Notes: generated by a model not told the origin, from the letters alone. A stretch of DNA of 25,288 bases from Parachlorella kessleri (GCA_001598975.1 BBXU01002594.1:1-25288); one strand, 5' to 3'. Shown: positions 1 to 14,200, numbered from the stretch's first letter. Numbers and translations: made by a program.

Positions 1-60
1 CCCCGACCCCCCCCACCCCCCCCAACCCCCACATACACACACACACATACACACACACCT
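1..60. repeat. C-rich tract followed by (CA)n microsatellite in an intron
   Basis: The first ~30 bases are almost only C, and they are followed by a run of CA/TA dinucleotides to about position 58. This is low-complexity sequence. It lies upstream of the acceptor at 107-108 that opens the first visible dynein exon, so it is most simply part of a dynein intron whose 5' end is outside the window. Confidence 0.8.
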
Positions 61-108
61 CCTCCCACGACCCAAAACAAGAAAATACCATCCGATGCCC
101 CACCACAG

Positions 109-2205
109 GTCCGTTCTTGTTGTGGCTGGCGGGCTGCTCAGGGGCCAAGAAGGACAAGACGAGCAGGATGTCTTGTATCGAGCACTGCGGGACTTCAACA
201 TCCCCAAGATCTTGTCCCAGGTGGGGCTGATGGATTGAGCGTACAGCCTTGATACCAAATAGACTGTCCCTTTTCAGGGCTGGCCTTGATCGGTGCACAT
301 GGCAGCATAGCTTCAATACCTCAATAAATATTTATGGTCTTGCGCAGGACATGGTGGTCTTTATGGGGTTACTTTATGATATCTTCCCTGGTGTGGACCC
401 GCCACGGCAGAGGGATTTGTCTTTCGAGAACACCGTGCGGCAGACTGCTATTGAACTCGGGCTGGAGCCCGAAGAAGAGTTTGTTCGGCAAGTGGTGCAG
501 GTGACTGACTTCAAGTTCTGCGGCATTTGGTGCATCACTAGCAGGACCTGCATTGCCTGTCCCGTCCATGCCGTTGGCCTTCCGACAGGCTTGGTTGTTT
601 GCTGCTGCAGCTCTCGGAGCTGCTGGCCATCCGGCATTGCGTCTTCCTTATGGGTCCCACTGGCACCGGTAAGTTGGACGCAAACGGTTAATATCATTGC
701 CTGCTGAGCTCGGTGGCTTCGCTAGCCCATGCACTCCTCAGCGTGCCCTGGTCAGTTGCGTTTCCGTGGGGTTGTGCAGGGCCACGCCCCTGGCTGGTGT
801 CCTGTGGTTTTCCCAGGGCACCACTCAAGGCACGGCTACGGCTGTGCCCTTGAGGCCTGGGTGTATTTATTTATTCATTTATTTGTGCAGGGCGCACTGA
901 GGTGTACAGGGTCTTGGCTAAGGCCATAACTGCTGGCTGCGCGGATCCCATTAATCCCTACATACAGGCCAACAATAAGAAAAAGGTGAGCACAGAGCGC
1001 CTCAGCCCATCCATGGCTGTCCCTTTTCAAGGCTGCTTGCAGCTGCGCCTCGTGAGTTGATGATATGGTTTGTCATCTTGCAGGTTGTCATTCGCGACCT
1101 GAATCCAAAGTCCATCAGCACCCAAGAACTTTATGGATATGTTAATATGGCCACAAGAGAGTGGAAAGATGGGTTGCTGTCCTTTACCATGAGAGAGCTG
1201 GCTAACATACCCGATGACAACCCAAAGGTAGGCCTAATATTTGATCAGGGTGAGCAACACGATGTAGCAATCCGAGATGTCCAGGATGGTGCATACCTAT
1301 GAAGCGAGGCCCCAGCAGAAGCGAGCTTGAACCCTGCACGTGCACATTGCGCTGCTCGACCTACATTCACCCTCACCTTTTTGCAGTGGATTATTCTTGA
1401 CGGAGACCTGGATGCCAACTGGATTGAGTCCATGAACTCTGTCATGGATGACAACAGGTAACTTGACACACACTCTCGTTTCAACTGCAAGGGTGGAGGA
1501 GGGACATGTCTCCAATGGTGGACCTACTAGTTACATGCTGCTTGCCCCGCAGGCTGCTGACGCTACCCTCGAACGAGCGCATCCGGCTTCTTCCCCATAT
1601 GAAATTGATATTTGAGATCCGCGACCTGAAGTATGCCACCCCTGCCACAGGTACCATGTCCCTCCTTGCAAATGCCGTCCTCAATCCAGTCAGCCTCACA
1701 TGCAAGGGCTCTCCTTGAGATATGCCAACTAGTTACCTGCCCGTGATATGCAGCCACCCGTGTTGGGATCCTTTATATCTCTGAGGGCAACCAGTGGGCC
1801 AATATGGTAGAGTCATGGATTAAGAGGGTTGGAAGGTGAGCCTTTACACTGGTTCTGGGTCCATGCAGTGCACAAAGTTGGGAGACGCGCACCGGAACAT
1901 GGCGGCCTATCCTAGGATCTTTCGCAGAGAACCTGACAAGTGTCAGACTACTGTTGAGAGGGATGAGATACTGGCACCTCCGTGTCAGACTATACCCAGC
2001 ATGTCTTCACCTAGTATTTGATCTCGTTTGCAGGGCATATGCTAAAGCAGCTAAATGGAGTGACCCAGAGGTTCCACTTAAATACCTGCGGGAGCTGTTC
2101 AGCAAGTATGTGCCAGCAACGATTCTTGAAATGAAGAAGTCATTCCAGCACATTGTGCCCCTGGGAACCATGAACTGGGTCACAACACTGCTCAACATTC
2201 TGGAG
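109..2205 (+). other. Dynein exons 1-9: AAA1-AAA2 junction and AAA2
   Basis: Exons: 109-220, 348-500, 611-668, 891-985, 1084-1227, 1387-1457, 1553-1650, 1754-1835, 2034-2205. Exons 1-2 carry the helices leading from AAA1 into AAA2 ([18 protein letters not shown]). The P-loop spans the exon 3/4 junction and reads GPTGTGRT, with arginine (codon 893-895) where the family has lysine. Walker B is WIILDGDLD at the start of exon 6, followed by [12 protein letters not shown] and the sensor-side stretch [19 protein letters not shown]2 binds nucleotide structurally in dyneins. Exon 4 follows a 222-base intron that holds a short ATTT repeat. Confidence 0.88.
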
Positions 2206-5200
2206 GTATGTGTCGTCTCCTATTCACATCCAAAGTGTGACTGGAAGATACTGCACTACCTGCCGCCAATGCTGAATCTGGGCACATGCAGGCTAGAGAC
2301 GCTTGCCGCATCCCATGCAGGGTCTCATCAAGCCTGAAAACCTTCCGGGGCAATCGGAGCAGGCCGTGTTTGAGCTTGCCTTTGTCTTCTCAGCTGTTTG
2401 GGCTTTTGGTGGAGCTCTCTGTGAGAAAGATGGGATCAATTACAGGCAAGTGGTGTGGCTTTTTGTAAGTTACACTGCGGTTGCATTCAACTCACGCACA
2501 TGGCAGCACAGCCCGTACTGTAGTCAATGCAACACAAAGTGTTGGTGGTGAGGTTGATGCAGGAAAAATTATGACAAGTGGTGGAAGACAACCTGGACCA
2601 CCGTACGCTTTCCCCAGAAGGTAGCGTTTCCTAGTTCCTGTGCTGCTGGTTATGTGTGCTGGCGTTTGCAGTGTCAGCGAAGTTATGGCTGATATGTTCT
2701 TGTTACGGGGGTGAGGGTCTTCCCGGAAGTTTCCAAACGCGAGTTACCAGCGTACATCTGTTCCTGCACCTCTGACTCGGTGCATGTGTATGCAGGGCAC
2801 TGTGTTCGACTACTATGTGGCCTTCAAGGCTGGTGGCAAGTTCGCTCCATGGTCAGACTTGGTCCAAGATATCACTTATGACCCAAGCGTACCAATGTCC
2901 CAGGTAAGCTATCTGATTATGAAAGCCCAGGACTCCCAGGTCTATAGACTACAGCTGTGGTCTTGATCATCACCGCTTGCACCGGACGTAGTGCACAGCT
3001 CGGGCATAGGATCAATCTACACTGCTGTCAAGTGCAGGTTTTCGTGCCCACCAGCGAGACTGTCTCTCTGAGGTTTTTCTTGGACATGATGATTCAACAG
3101 CAGAAGCCCATCATGTTTGTGGGTGGTCCAGGAGTTGGTAAGTGGGCTGTCCTCCCACCTTTGTGTGGTCAAATGGCATGAATGCAGCAGACGTGTAGTA
3201 TGTCTGCAATCTGCACATACAAGCCATAAGAGCATACCCCCGACTACGCTTTCCGTCAATTGCAGGGAAAACACAGTTGGTGAAGGGGAAGCTGGCCAGT
3301 CTGCCCGACGATATGGCATCACAGGTCATCAGCTTCAACTACTTCACCGATGTGGGGAGCTTCCAGAAGGCATGTACTGTACCACGCCCCTGGATAAGTG
3401 CAAAAGGGTTGTATTGGCTGCAATGACATGTGACCCAGATTCTCTTCCAAGAGCACATTTTCGTGCTGCACATTGTACAAAGAGAACAGAGCATTTCATT
3501 ATTGAAGCTTGTTAGTTGTTAGTAGTTGTGGATGTCAAGTGTCGACAGGCTTGGCACGTGCCTCCCGGACACCCTAATAAGATGTAACTTATTTTGCAGA
3601 TGTTGGAAGCTCCGCTGGAGAAGAAGAGCGGCAATACATTCGCACCGCCAGGGAATAAGCAGCTTATTTACTTCCTAGGTGTGACCGTGAGCCTAGATAG
3701 ATGGAAGCGTACCGCCCTTGATAGCTCAGCTGCAGGCTAGCCTTCTGTGATTACATGAGGGCCTCGGCAACTTTCATGGGCTGAAGGCTCCGCTATAGAG
3801 CCTCCGGGCACACTTGGCTAGTCATGTCATGGGAGTTTTCACACCTGCTGATTTGAATTTCTGCAGATGACTTGAACATGCCCAAGCTGGACGCTTATGA
3901 GACTGCTATGCCAATAAGCCTTATTAGACAACACCTTGGGTGGGGTCATGTATTTGACCGCCAGAAGCTGTCACCCAAGAACATCATGAATACGCAGTAA
4001 GTAGACGGCGCTGCGTTGGTACAACTCCCAAGCCCAGCCTGCTAACTTGCATACCTTTTCGCTGCAGGTACGTTGCTTGCATGAACCCCTCGGCCGGTTC
4101 ATTTGTCATCAACCCGCGCTTGCAGCGTCTCTTTATGACCCTGGCTGTTGAGTTCCCACAGCAAGATTCTCTCATGAAGATCTATGGAACTTTTCTTACT
4201 TCCCACCTGCGGAAGTTCGATAGCAACATCCAGGTATCATTCAATAGCTGAGCTGTTGGGGTTGGGGTGCTGAGTGTCCGCACACTGGTTTTATGCAAGA
4301 ATGCTGTGGCACAGTGCTTCTGTGCAAAATTGTTGTGGCATAATGTTTGCCCGCATATACCTCAGCACTTCAACTGCAAAAACTACGTTAAACTTGTGTG
4401 GCCCTGCAGGAGCTTGGGACCAAGTTGTTGCAAGCAGCGTTAGCTCTGCACGAAAAAGTGGCCACAACCTTCCGTAAGACTGCTGTAAACTTCCACTATG
4501 AGTTCACAGTTCGACATCTGGCCAATGTGTTCCAAGTGAGTGCTCTGACAATTCCTGTCAGCATTTGAGCGGCCGAAGGCTCTTTGTTGGTGGAAGCAGC
4601 GTCTGACCGTGTGGACTCTGTATCATTTGGTGCCAGTGACACGGCAAGCCGAAGACGCACATACCCATTCTGTGCTTTTTACTGTAGGGGCTGTTGCTTA
4701 TAACTCCTGACCAAACAGCAGGGGACCCTATGGCACTTGCCAGACTTTGGCTGCATGAGTCTGAGCGTGTTTATGCAGACCGGCTTGTAACAGCACAGGC
4801 AAATTCGCACACTTCACCTTGCGCAAGTCCAGCCTGAGAATTGCACCCTTGTTAATGTGTGCCTTCTTAACTTTTTGAGCCCATCTCAGGGTTTGCTTAT
4901 GTGACTACGTGCCTGTGCAGGACTTGCAAGCCTACGCTAAACTTGCAACCATGACCGCAAAGAAGTTTTTCCCAGAGCTTTCAGGTACCGCCCCTGCGCG
5001 CAGCTAAGCCTATGGCATGCCACCAGAGTTTCGTTTCTCCAAGTCCATGCCCTCGCGTGTGGTGGTTGGCATGAATATAGCTGGGTGTACTTCGTTGTTC
5101 GCCATCAGCACCACACAGGCAAAAGAGTTTGTTTTTCTGTGTCTGCAGATGTTGATGATTACTACAAGAAGGCAAACAGCAAGCCGCTCATTTTCTGCAA

Positions 5201-8200
5201 CTTTGGCGGCAGTGACCAGAAGTATGCTGAGGTTAAGGACTTCAACCTGCTCAGCAAGCGCCTAAACGAGGTTCGTTTTACTGGTGACCTCTGCGCCACC
5301 AGGCTGTTTCGGAGGAGGGAGCCACCACCTAACACTCCACCACCTAGTGGAGTGGCCACCGCCTAGGAGGTGCCACCTAGGAGTTGCCACCACCTATTGC
5401 ACCACCTGACACTCCATCCTTGTCTCGGAGCTGCAGGCTCTAGCGGAGTATAATGAGTCGAATGCCAAGATGGAGTTGGTGCTGTTTGAGGACGCTATCA
5501 AGCACATATGCAGGATAAGTCGCGTCATCAGCAACCCAGGTAAAGATTGTGACGACTAGCTGCATTTTCCTGAGCGTGCCACTTGGGTGTTTAGATTGGA
5601 ACCTGTGCATAATGGCACTTGAAGTGTTATCTTTGACCCCTGCCTCGTGTTGACGATGACTGACGCAAGGACTGCAGGTGGGCATGCCCTTCTGGTGGGA
5701 GTGGGAGGCTCGGGCAAGCAGTCGCTGGCAAGGCTGGCAGCACACATATGTGGGTTTGAGACAGTGTCAATAGTACTCTCTGCTTCCTATAACCTCAACA
5801 ACTTTCGCGAGGACCTCCAGAAGATGTGCAAGAGAGCGGGATTGAAGGTGTGACAGCAAGGCTTTGCGGTTCGGCTGCCAGTTACCTGCAACAGTGTTGC
5901 TCTTGGGACTGGGGATAACTTCTTAACTTTCATTTATTGTGATACTGTGCAGGGCGAAGGCATCATGTTTCTGCTCACAGACTCACAAATCATTGACGAG
6001 CGTATGCTGGTCTATGTTAATGATTTGCTGGCATCAGGTACGGGTCTGTGCACAGGTACAACCTTATTAGGGTGCTGCGAAAGGAACTGTACAATACTCT
6101 GGGACTGGCTGCCCAAGGCACAGTCAGTCTGGGTTGGTGGTATCCATAGGAGCAGCGATGCTTTCTGCTTGGCTCAGGGTACTACCATGCTAGGTCATGC
6201 AAGTTCGGTGTGCTGAACTCCTTGCAGGTGAGATCCCAGACCTGTACCCGACCGAAGATAAGGATGAAATTATCAATGCTTTGCGTGGAGAATGCAAAGC
6301 CCTTGGCCGGATTGACACTAATGACAATTGCTGGAGGCTTTTCATCGAGCGGGTGCGTTCGTTGAGTTGCCCACAACTATTTCATGCGAGTGCCCCTAGG
6401 CGTTGCAGCGTGCGCTACGCAACTCTGGACTGCAACTGCTGGACTACTCTAGGACGGGGGCTGATTCCCCATTCATGGATGTCACTGATGCAGGTCCGCG
6501 CAAATCTTCATGTAGTTCTGACGGCCAGCCCTGTTTCAGAAAATTTCAGAGTTCGGTCGCAGCGGTTCTTGGCCACTATCAACTCGACCGTGATAGACTG
6601 GTTCCACCCATGGTAACTTGCTTGTCTTCCCCCACATGCCACGCTATTAGCCACTGCCACTACTGTGACGTGCATATAACCGTGTCCTCCCATGTTTGAA
6701 ACAGCGAATGCACGCTCAATTGCAGGCCAGAAGCTTCCTTGCTGGCAGTGGCACAAAGGTTCCTGAAGGATGTTGATCTTGGAGATGATGATATTCGCAA
6801 AACAGTGACGGAGTTCATGCCTTTCTCATTTGCCTCCATGACGCAAATGAGCAAGCAGTTTTTCGAGGTAGGCAACGTGCCAAGTTTGCTGTATGAGTGC
6901 GGTGCAAATGGCAGCACTGCTCGACAGCACTGATGCACTGCGAGACTAATGCTCATGTCTTGGAGTACTTCCAGTGTTGCTGAGCAAGTCGACTTCGAAA
7001 TGCAGACTGAGCGCCGCAACGTGTATGCCACACCTAAGACTTACATGGAGCTCATCAAGCTGTACAAGAACATGCTCAAGAAGAAGCGGCAAGAGGTAAG
7101 ATTAGCCTTACTGCCCTTACTGCCTTGCAGCATTCATTAGGTTCAGAATCAGCTTTGCAAGTTCCCTGCCGTACTATGCGGTGGCTGGCTCTAAGCCACA
7201 ACACTAAACACTGCAGGTCCTGGACAACATGGCTCGCCTTCAGAATGGCTTGGAGAAGCTTCATAAAACGCGCAGTGATGTGGACGTGCTGGTGAAGCTT
7301 GCTGGGGCGAAGGCTGAAGAGGTTGAACAAAAGGTTCAAGCTGCTGATGCGGTGGCTGTTGAGGTGAGTTTCTTACTGCAAATGCAAGAGCGCCCTATGA
7401 CTTACGGATCTTTGTGTCCTGTTCCTACCCCCCTGTATTATTGACCATTGGAAATAATAAATATATACGCCCAGGCCTCTTTGTTGACAACGATGTGGCC
7501 CAAGAGCGGGCCATATGACCTCACTATGCATGTGCCCCGACCACTTACAGAGTAGCCCACGAGCCCACAGATTTCCATATATGATATCCTCGCCTTCATT
7601 GCCGTCATGAATGCAGGTTGGCAAGGAGAAAGAGTTAGCGAGCACTGAGAATGCCGCAGCCATGATCGAGGCAGACAAATGTGCCATTATTGCGAAGGAT
7701 GTATCAGAGCTACAGGCTCGCTGTGAGGGCGAGCTGGCAGCAGCAGCGCCCCTGGTCGCTCAAGCTGAGGCAGCGCTCAATACCCTCAACAAGAAAGACC
7801 TAGGTGTGTTACCTGGACCCTTGGAGGTCCATCTAGTAGGCTTTTCCTGTGCTTTCCATGGCCCCTGCCTTCCCTCCTAGTATTGCGCCCTTACTCACAC
7901 CTGACACCTCACACCCGCAGGCGAGATGAAATCGTTGAAGAAGCCACCACCTGGCAAGTGCCATATCACCTGCAGATTGTGTACCCTGTGCTTTTTTGCC
8001 CTGGTGACTGGCGCGCCTCTGCCTTGTGTGCCTGTGTTGCACCCTGCATATCTGATTTCTGCTATACATATATGTGTATGAGAAGTTGCGGGTATATGTT
8101 CTCACTGTGCCTTCCTGTCCCGTGCAGGTGTTGATGATATCACAGCGGTTGTACTCTGTCTGCTTGAGAATGTTCCCAAGGACAAGAGCTGGGGCGCTGC

Positions 8201-11200
8201 AGGTGACTGACTATGGAGCTTGCTTGTCCTTTGTGGAGAACATATTACCATCCATTTGCCTGTAGTAACCTGCCCATATATGACATTGTTTTGCACATTG
8301 TCGTTGCCTTGAACCAGTCCATGTGTGAGCTTCAGCTTTGCCCCGTTCATGTAGTCAAACTGATGAACAATGTGGATGCCTTTATCACGCGGCTGAAGGG
8401 ATTTAAGCCCTTGATTGACAAAGGAGAGATCCCTAAAAAGTCGGTTGATGCCTGCCGGTCGTACCTGGAGTTGCCGCACTTCAACAGGTAAGCATGTGGT
8501 ACCCGGTCCCAGCACTAAGTTGAAGAGAGTGCAATGTAGGGATTGCAAACAAGGGAACACAGGACAGAGGAGAGCTTGCTGCAGGAGCTACTCGGTGAAG
8601 TAAAGGTTTTGGGTGATGCGTGCGCCAATTTTTTTCAACTGGGCTGCAGAGAAACTATTGAGAAGAAATCCAAAGCAGCTGCTGGGCTGTGCGAGTGGGC
8701 TATCAATATCGTCAAATACTATGATGTCTACATCACGGTGCGACCCATGCGGCAGCATTTGAGTCCGTTTACAAACTGCGGGCCTGCTGGGAGACTGTCC
8801 TTGGCCATCTAGCTTGCACTTGCCTTGGCAAAGCAGCCCAATCCTAACTTGTCATATGCAATGTCCAGGTTGAACCCAAGCGCCTGGAGCTGGCTGAAGG
8901 TGAGCTGTTGCGCTTAGATAATGCAAGCTTTAGCCTGTGTAACCTTATTGCTAAATAAACTGTCATTGGTGCCTACTTGCAGCGAACGCAAAGTTGGAGG
9001 CAGCAAACACGCAACTGAGGGAGGTTGAGGAGAAGGTTTCCGCCCTTAATATGAGGGTCAATGAGCTTGAAGAGAAGTTTGCGAAGGTGTAGTTAGGCGA
9101 GCGAGTGTTTCGCCGCCAAACGGGGCTAAGGGCAAGAGGGAGTCGTAGCCACATGTTGTTGCCGGACAGCATTGGCCACATTGCACGTTGTAATTGCACT
9201 CCCTGGCTTCCAAGCAAGACTGCAACTGATCTTGCATGTTTGTGCTGCAGGCGGCTGCTGAGAAAAGTGCAGCAAGCATGGAGCTTGAGTCATGCCAGAG
9301 GCGACTTGGCCTGGCGAACCGCCTCATTACAGCATTGGCTTCCGAAGGGGAGCGCTGGCAGGCAACTGTTGGCCAGCTGGAGCAAGAATACAAGGTACTG
9401 TTTATTGACGGGGGCATAAATCCAGGGGACGATGTCCCGCTAGATGGCTAGGATTGATCGGGGGGCGTTCATGCAAGAGCTACTGCGATGTCGTCATCAA
9501 GGACAGCTGCTTGAGTCTGACGGGCATGAGGTGCCATGAGGGACTTGAGACACTGTTTTTGAGCCTGGATCTGCCTGCTTCAGGTCTTAACCGGAGATAT
9601 GCTGCTGGCAGCTGCTTTCACTGTCTATGGTGGTCCCTTCACGGCCAAGTTTAGAAACAGGCTCATCAGCACCTGGGTTAAATTTCTGCAAGAACGTAAA
9701 GCCCCAACCACACCTGGAGTTGTTGATCCTCTCAAGGTCGGTGCTAACTTGGGTTGAGGCTTTAGCTTCTACAGCAGTATCGGCTTTGATTTCACTTGCG
9801 CGGATGTCAGTATGTTGGCCAGGTGTAGAGCTTGCAGTATACGTTGCACTGTCCGCAAAGTTCTTTGCTACCATTTTTGACAATGCGTGACAAGCTTGTT
9901 GCAGGTGCTGGTGGACGATGCAACTGTGGCCGGCTGGGTCAGGAAAATGCTCCCATCTGACCCGACGTCCATCCAAAACGGTACCATCCTTACTACTTCC
10001 GAGAGGTGGCCATTAATGCTGGATCCACAGCTTCAAGTAAGTTTAATATTGAATGTGAGAGTCGAGTACTCGGCACAACAGCTTTTTGCTCCCCTGTGGC
10101 TCTCCCTTTCTGCATCCTCCTGATTGACCTGCTCCCTGCAGGCTATCAACTGGATCAAGGAAAAGGAGGCCACCAATGGGCTAATTTCCGTTCGCATGGG
10201 TCAGCCTGACCTTTTGAGGCTTATGGAGTCTGCTATATCCGAGGGCAAGTCTGTCATCATCGAGAACATGGGCGAGTCTATTGATGCAATCCTGAACCCT
10301 GTTATCACACGGGCCACCTTCAAGAAGGTATGTGGTAGATGGTATCTAAGCAGAAATAATATTGGTATGGCATGGAGATCGCGGCACCGTCACGGAGTGA
10401 GTTGGAGTGAGTTGGCCGGCCGCATCAGGCTCTTATACAGACCAAAACTGAACAGTTGCACGCGGATGCAGGGCCGTACTGAGTACATCCGTTTGGGCGA
10501 CAAAGAAGTAGAGTTCAATAGGTGAGTGCTTGTTGTGTCCGGTGCCGCGTAGAGTCCCTGGCAGGGGCACTTGGCCTGAAGATTCAGACACCCACCGGGG
10601 AGGGAGCCCTACAGTTTGGGGATACATACATCACCCTCCACTCGCCAGAGTCCATAGCAATGGGCACTCTGTGTTGCAGCAATTTCAAGCTGTTCCTTCA
10701 CACCAAGCTGGGCAACCCTCACTACCCTCCTGAGATTCAAGCCGAAACTACTCTCATCAACTTCACGGTATGTTGTAAGTATCTCGAAGTCGTTGGCTAG
10801 GAAGCCCATGCAATGAGGCCATCTACCCAGACCACTGGTAGTGGCTCTGTAAATCACAGCATTCAGCGGCGACCTATGCCTGGCTTCCGTAGAACGTAGT
10901 GGTCGCCCACTGTGCCTTGTTACAACTTGCTGCAGGTGACGGAGAGTGGTCTGGAGGACCAGCTTCTTGCTCTTGTGGTGAACAAGGAGAGGCCAGACCT
11001 GGAAGAAACAAAGGCGCAGCTGATCATCCAGGTAGGTCCATAACATAGTGTACCGTGCTTCCTCAGTTCACACTATTTTCCACCCATGACACGGATTCTC
11101 TAGACGCAGACCTGCTCCCCCAAAGGCTAACAAAACTTGTTGAGCTGCCATGCTGCAGAATACAGAATTTACTATCAAGCTGAAACAGCTTATGGATAAT

Positions 11201-14200
11201 CTGCTGAATACGTTGTCCAGCGCTGAGGGAGATCTCACTGAGAATGTGGCCCTTATTGAGTCCCTTGAGCAGAGCAAGGCTCTGGCGGATGAAATTTCAG
11301 AGAAGGTAAGCATGTCCATTTTGATCCTGCGCCTTAACTTCCTGTAAATGGAATGGAAGTGACGACAGGGCAGAGGTGGATTCCTGCAGAAGGGCATGCG
11401 GCCAACAAGGGTGATGGTAGGGGAGGGGGGTTGCCTGGCACAAGGGGCTTGGGGCGCACCGGTGGCGGGCTGTCAACATATTGTATGTTTTAAAAATGGA
11501 TGCAATTGACTTGCAATCATGGCTCTCATTACAATCCGTCTTAGCGTATTCATGTGGATGACCCAGCATTGGGGCTGGACGTTGAGCTAGACTATGCACC
11601 TTCTGGGGGCCAGAGCCTAGATGGCTTTGAGCTGTCGTGCAGGTGGTGGAAGCACGGGAGACCGAGTTGCAGATCAATGCTGCCCGTGATGTCTACCGCC
11701 CGGTTGCAGCAAGGGGCTCAATGCTATTCTTCCTTCTCAACGCACTTAGCAAGATCCACGCCTTCTACCAGTTCTCATTAGGGGGCTTTGTTACGGTGAG
11801 CTGCTAGCATAATTATTATCCGAAGGCGGGCTGCCCTCACTGGAGTTCTTCGCATTCGGACTCACCGGTTACCGAGGTGCACTGCAGGTCTTTTCTCGCG
11901 GCATTGACCTGGCGCCAGGCGGCACCACAAGCAAACAGACGGTCACATTGGAGGCACTTAGCCGGAGGGTGACAGCCCAGCAACTGGACTTTGGAACTGT
12001 GATGGACATGGCTAGACGGACATCTCAAATGGGTGGCGAGCGGTAAGGGTGCTTGGTTGTTCCACTAGGTGTATAGAAAGGGCCATAATGCCACCAAGCT
12101 CCAGGGCTTCCTATGCGATTCCCAAACATGCTTGCCATGTGTTGCAGGATGAGTCACATGGGTGATATTCGCATGAGTCACATGGGTGACCTTCCACCTG
12201 TGGAAAGCGCCCGCCAAGGTGATGAAAGGAGACCGTGGGCACATGCCCCACAAACTTAACGCTGAGTGTAGCACAGAATTAGGCATATGGTGGCACGACG
12301 GAAGGTGGTTGTGCATCTGGTACTAGCGTGTTTTGTATATACATGTGCAGGATCTGTGGATGCCAAGGTCCCAGAGCTCACACCGGAGCTGCTTGACCTT
12401 CGCCTGAAGGCCCTCCTTGAGACATGCACCTACGTGGTTTACAACAGTACCCGGAGAGGCCTTTTTGACCGCGACAAGCTTACCTTCCTTTGCCTTCTTA
12501 CTTTCCAGATTATGTTGAAGGCAAGTTAAAGTCATGTGACCAATCGGCTCAAAGCTCACCTTTCGAACACCAATCCAACAGTTAAAGGGTTGACTGTGCC
12601 TGCAGGATGGGAAGATCAATCCAGAGGAATTTGAGATGCTTTGCAAATGCCCTCGGGCCGCCAGTGCGCCACCAAGAAACAACGACACAGCTCGCTGGCT
12701 GTCAGATTCAGCCTGGGCGGCGCTGCATTCTCTCATCCAGCTTCCAGTCTTCTCAGCCCTAGTTAAGGACATTGAGAAGAACAATGATGACTGGGAACGG
12801 TGAGTGAGGGCAGTGTGCGAGATCCATGGTGCGCAGCGGGAGCTCACTGTCCACCGCTGATGCCATCACTGCTAGTGTCACAAGCTTTGCAGCTTGCCAC
12901 AATTGAGGTCTGTCACTTATCCTGTCTACCACTTACGAAAACTTATCAAGGGAATCCTACTAGATTGGCAGTCACTGTCCTTTGCTGCAAGCCATCCGTA
13001 GGTGGGCCACTAACTGTGAGGTGCCTCCTGAGGCTGCTCCCATGCCTGGTGAGTTTTACACATTAGGTCGCCACTGGTATGTTATTGGCTGGACAGGGTA
13101 TGCTGTGCTTGTGCAGCAGGAACCTGTTCCGAGGAACGCGGTCAAACAGCATCACAAAAGTTTGCAAACTATATTTTCCGGGATGCATGTGCAGGGGAGA
13201 GTGCAGCACTTGGCGATTTCCACCGAGTGCTCATAATAAGAGCCATGAAGCCTGACAGGGTGCCCAGTGCGCTGCAAATTTACTGTGAAAAGCTAATGGG
13301 CAGCAAGTTTGTTAATCAGGATGCCTTCAAGGCAGAGGTGCTGGTTAAGGTATGCGACTCGGCGTCGTCGTGGGTGGTGGAACCTTGGTGGAAATCCTGC
13401 AATCTGGCTGCCGCCTGCGCCCCTCCTGCTTATTCAAAAACACTGCAACGTCAGCGAAGCGCATCGATTGGGTGGATTGGGAGCTGATCAGCACCTATCG
13501 CCACAAAGCTTCCCCTCTTGTGTGCAGGAGTCTACTCCCGCAACTCCTATGTTTTTCATCCTCTTCCCTGGCTATAGCCCAAGTAAAGAGGTTGAGGCGT
13601 ATGCCCGGTTGGGTGAGTGACCATAAACAGAGCGTTTTGGACGTGTACCCTTGTAGTGGAACAATATTGAGGAAAGGCAAGGCTTTTGATGTATCGTAAC
13701 TTAGCCATGACCTATTTGTTGCAGTGAGCAAGACCACAGAGAATGCCAAGTTCACGTTAATATCTATGGGCCAGGGCCAGGAGGCTGTGGCTGAACAAAC
13801 GCTCGACAAGTACACAAAAGAAGGAGGCTGGGTGTTCCTGGATAATGTGCACCTCATGCAGGCAAGTCCCATGCTGTTGCGGCAGGGTAGCAGATGGAGG
13901 TTGGTGAAGGTCTGTCACTTCAACCACATCAAAAAGTCTGGGAGGCTCTAGTCCAGTGCCATGGACCACCGTGCCTCATGGTAATGCGGGCTGCTAACCC
14001 ACTGGCTAGACTGCAGGGCTGGATCTCCAACCTTGAGAGGAAGCTGGAGATAGCTGCAGAGAGTGCACACCCAGAGTTCCGATGCTTCTTCTCAGCTGAG
14101 CCCATTCTTGGAGCTCCACAGGCCAAGATAATACCGGAGTCCATTTTGCAGAACTGTCTCAAGGTTTCTAATGAACCGCCGTCAGGTGAGTACCCGCCTG

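Noticed and set aside
249..707. 152-codon plus-strand open frame at the window start
   Set aside because: It contains dynein exon 2 in frame but runs through the flanking introns; the spliced dynein exons account for the conserved part.
2446..2468. Use of the GT donor at 2469 instead of the GC donor at 2446
   Set aside because: Reading on to GTAAGT leaves phase 0 and puts a stop codon just inside the next exon; the GC donor gives the conserved residues [11 protein letters not shown] in frame.
6408..6493. Possible extra dynein exon inside an intron, preceded by GCAG
   Set aside because: It is 86 bases long and would break the frame; the family alignment is gapless without it.
8102..8560. 152-codon minus-strand open frame
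   Set aside because: It is a shadow of dynein exons encoding the microtubule-binding domain on the other strand.
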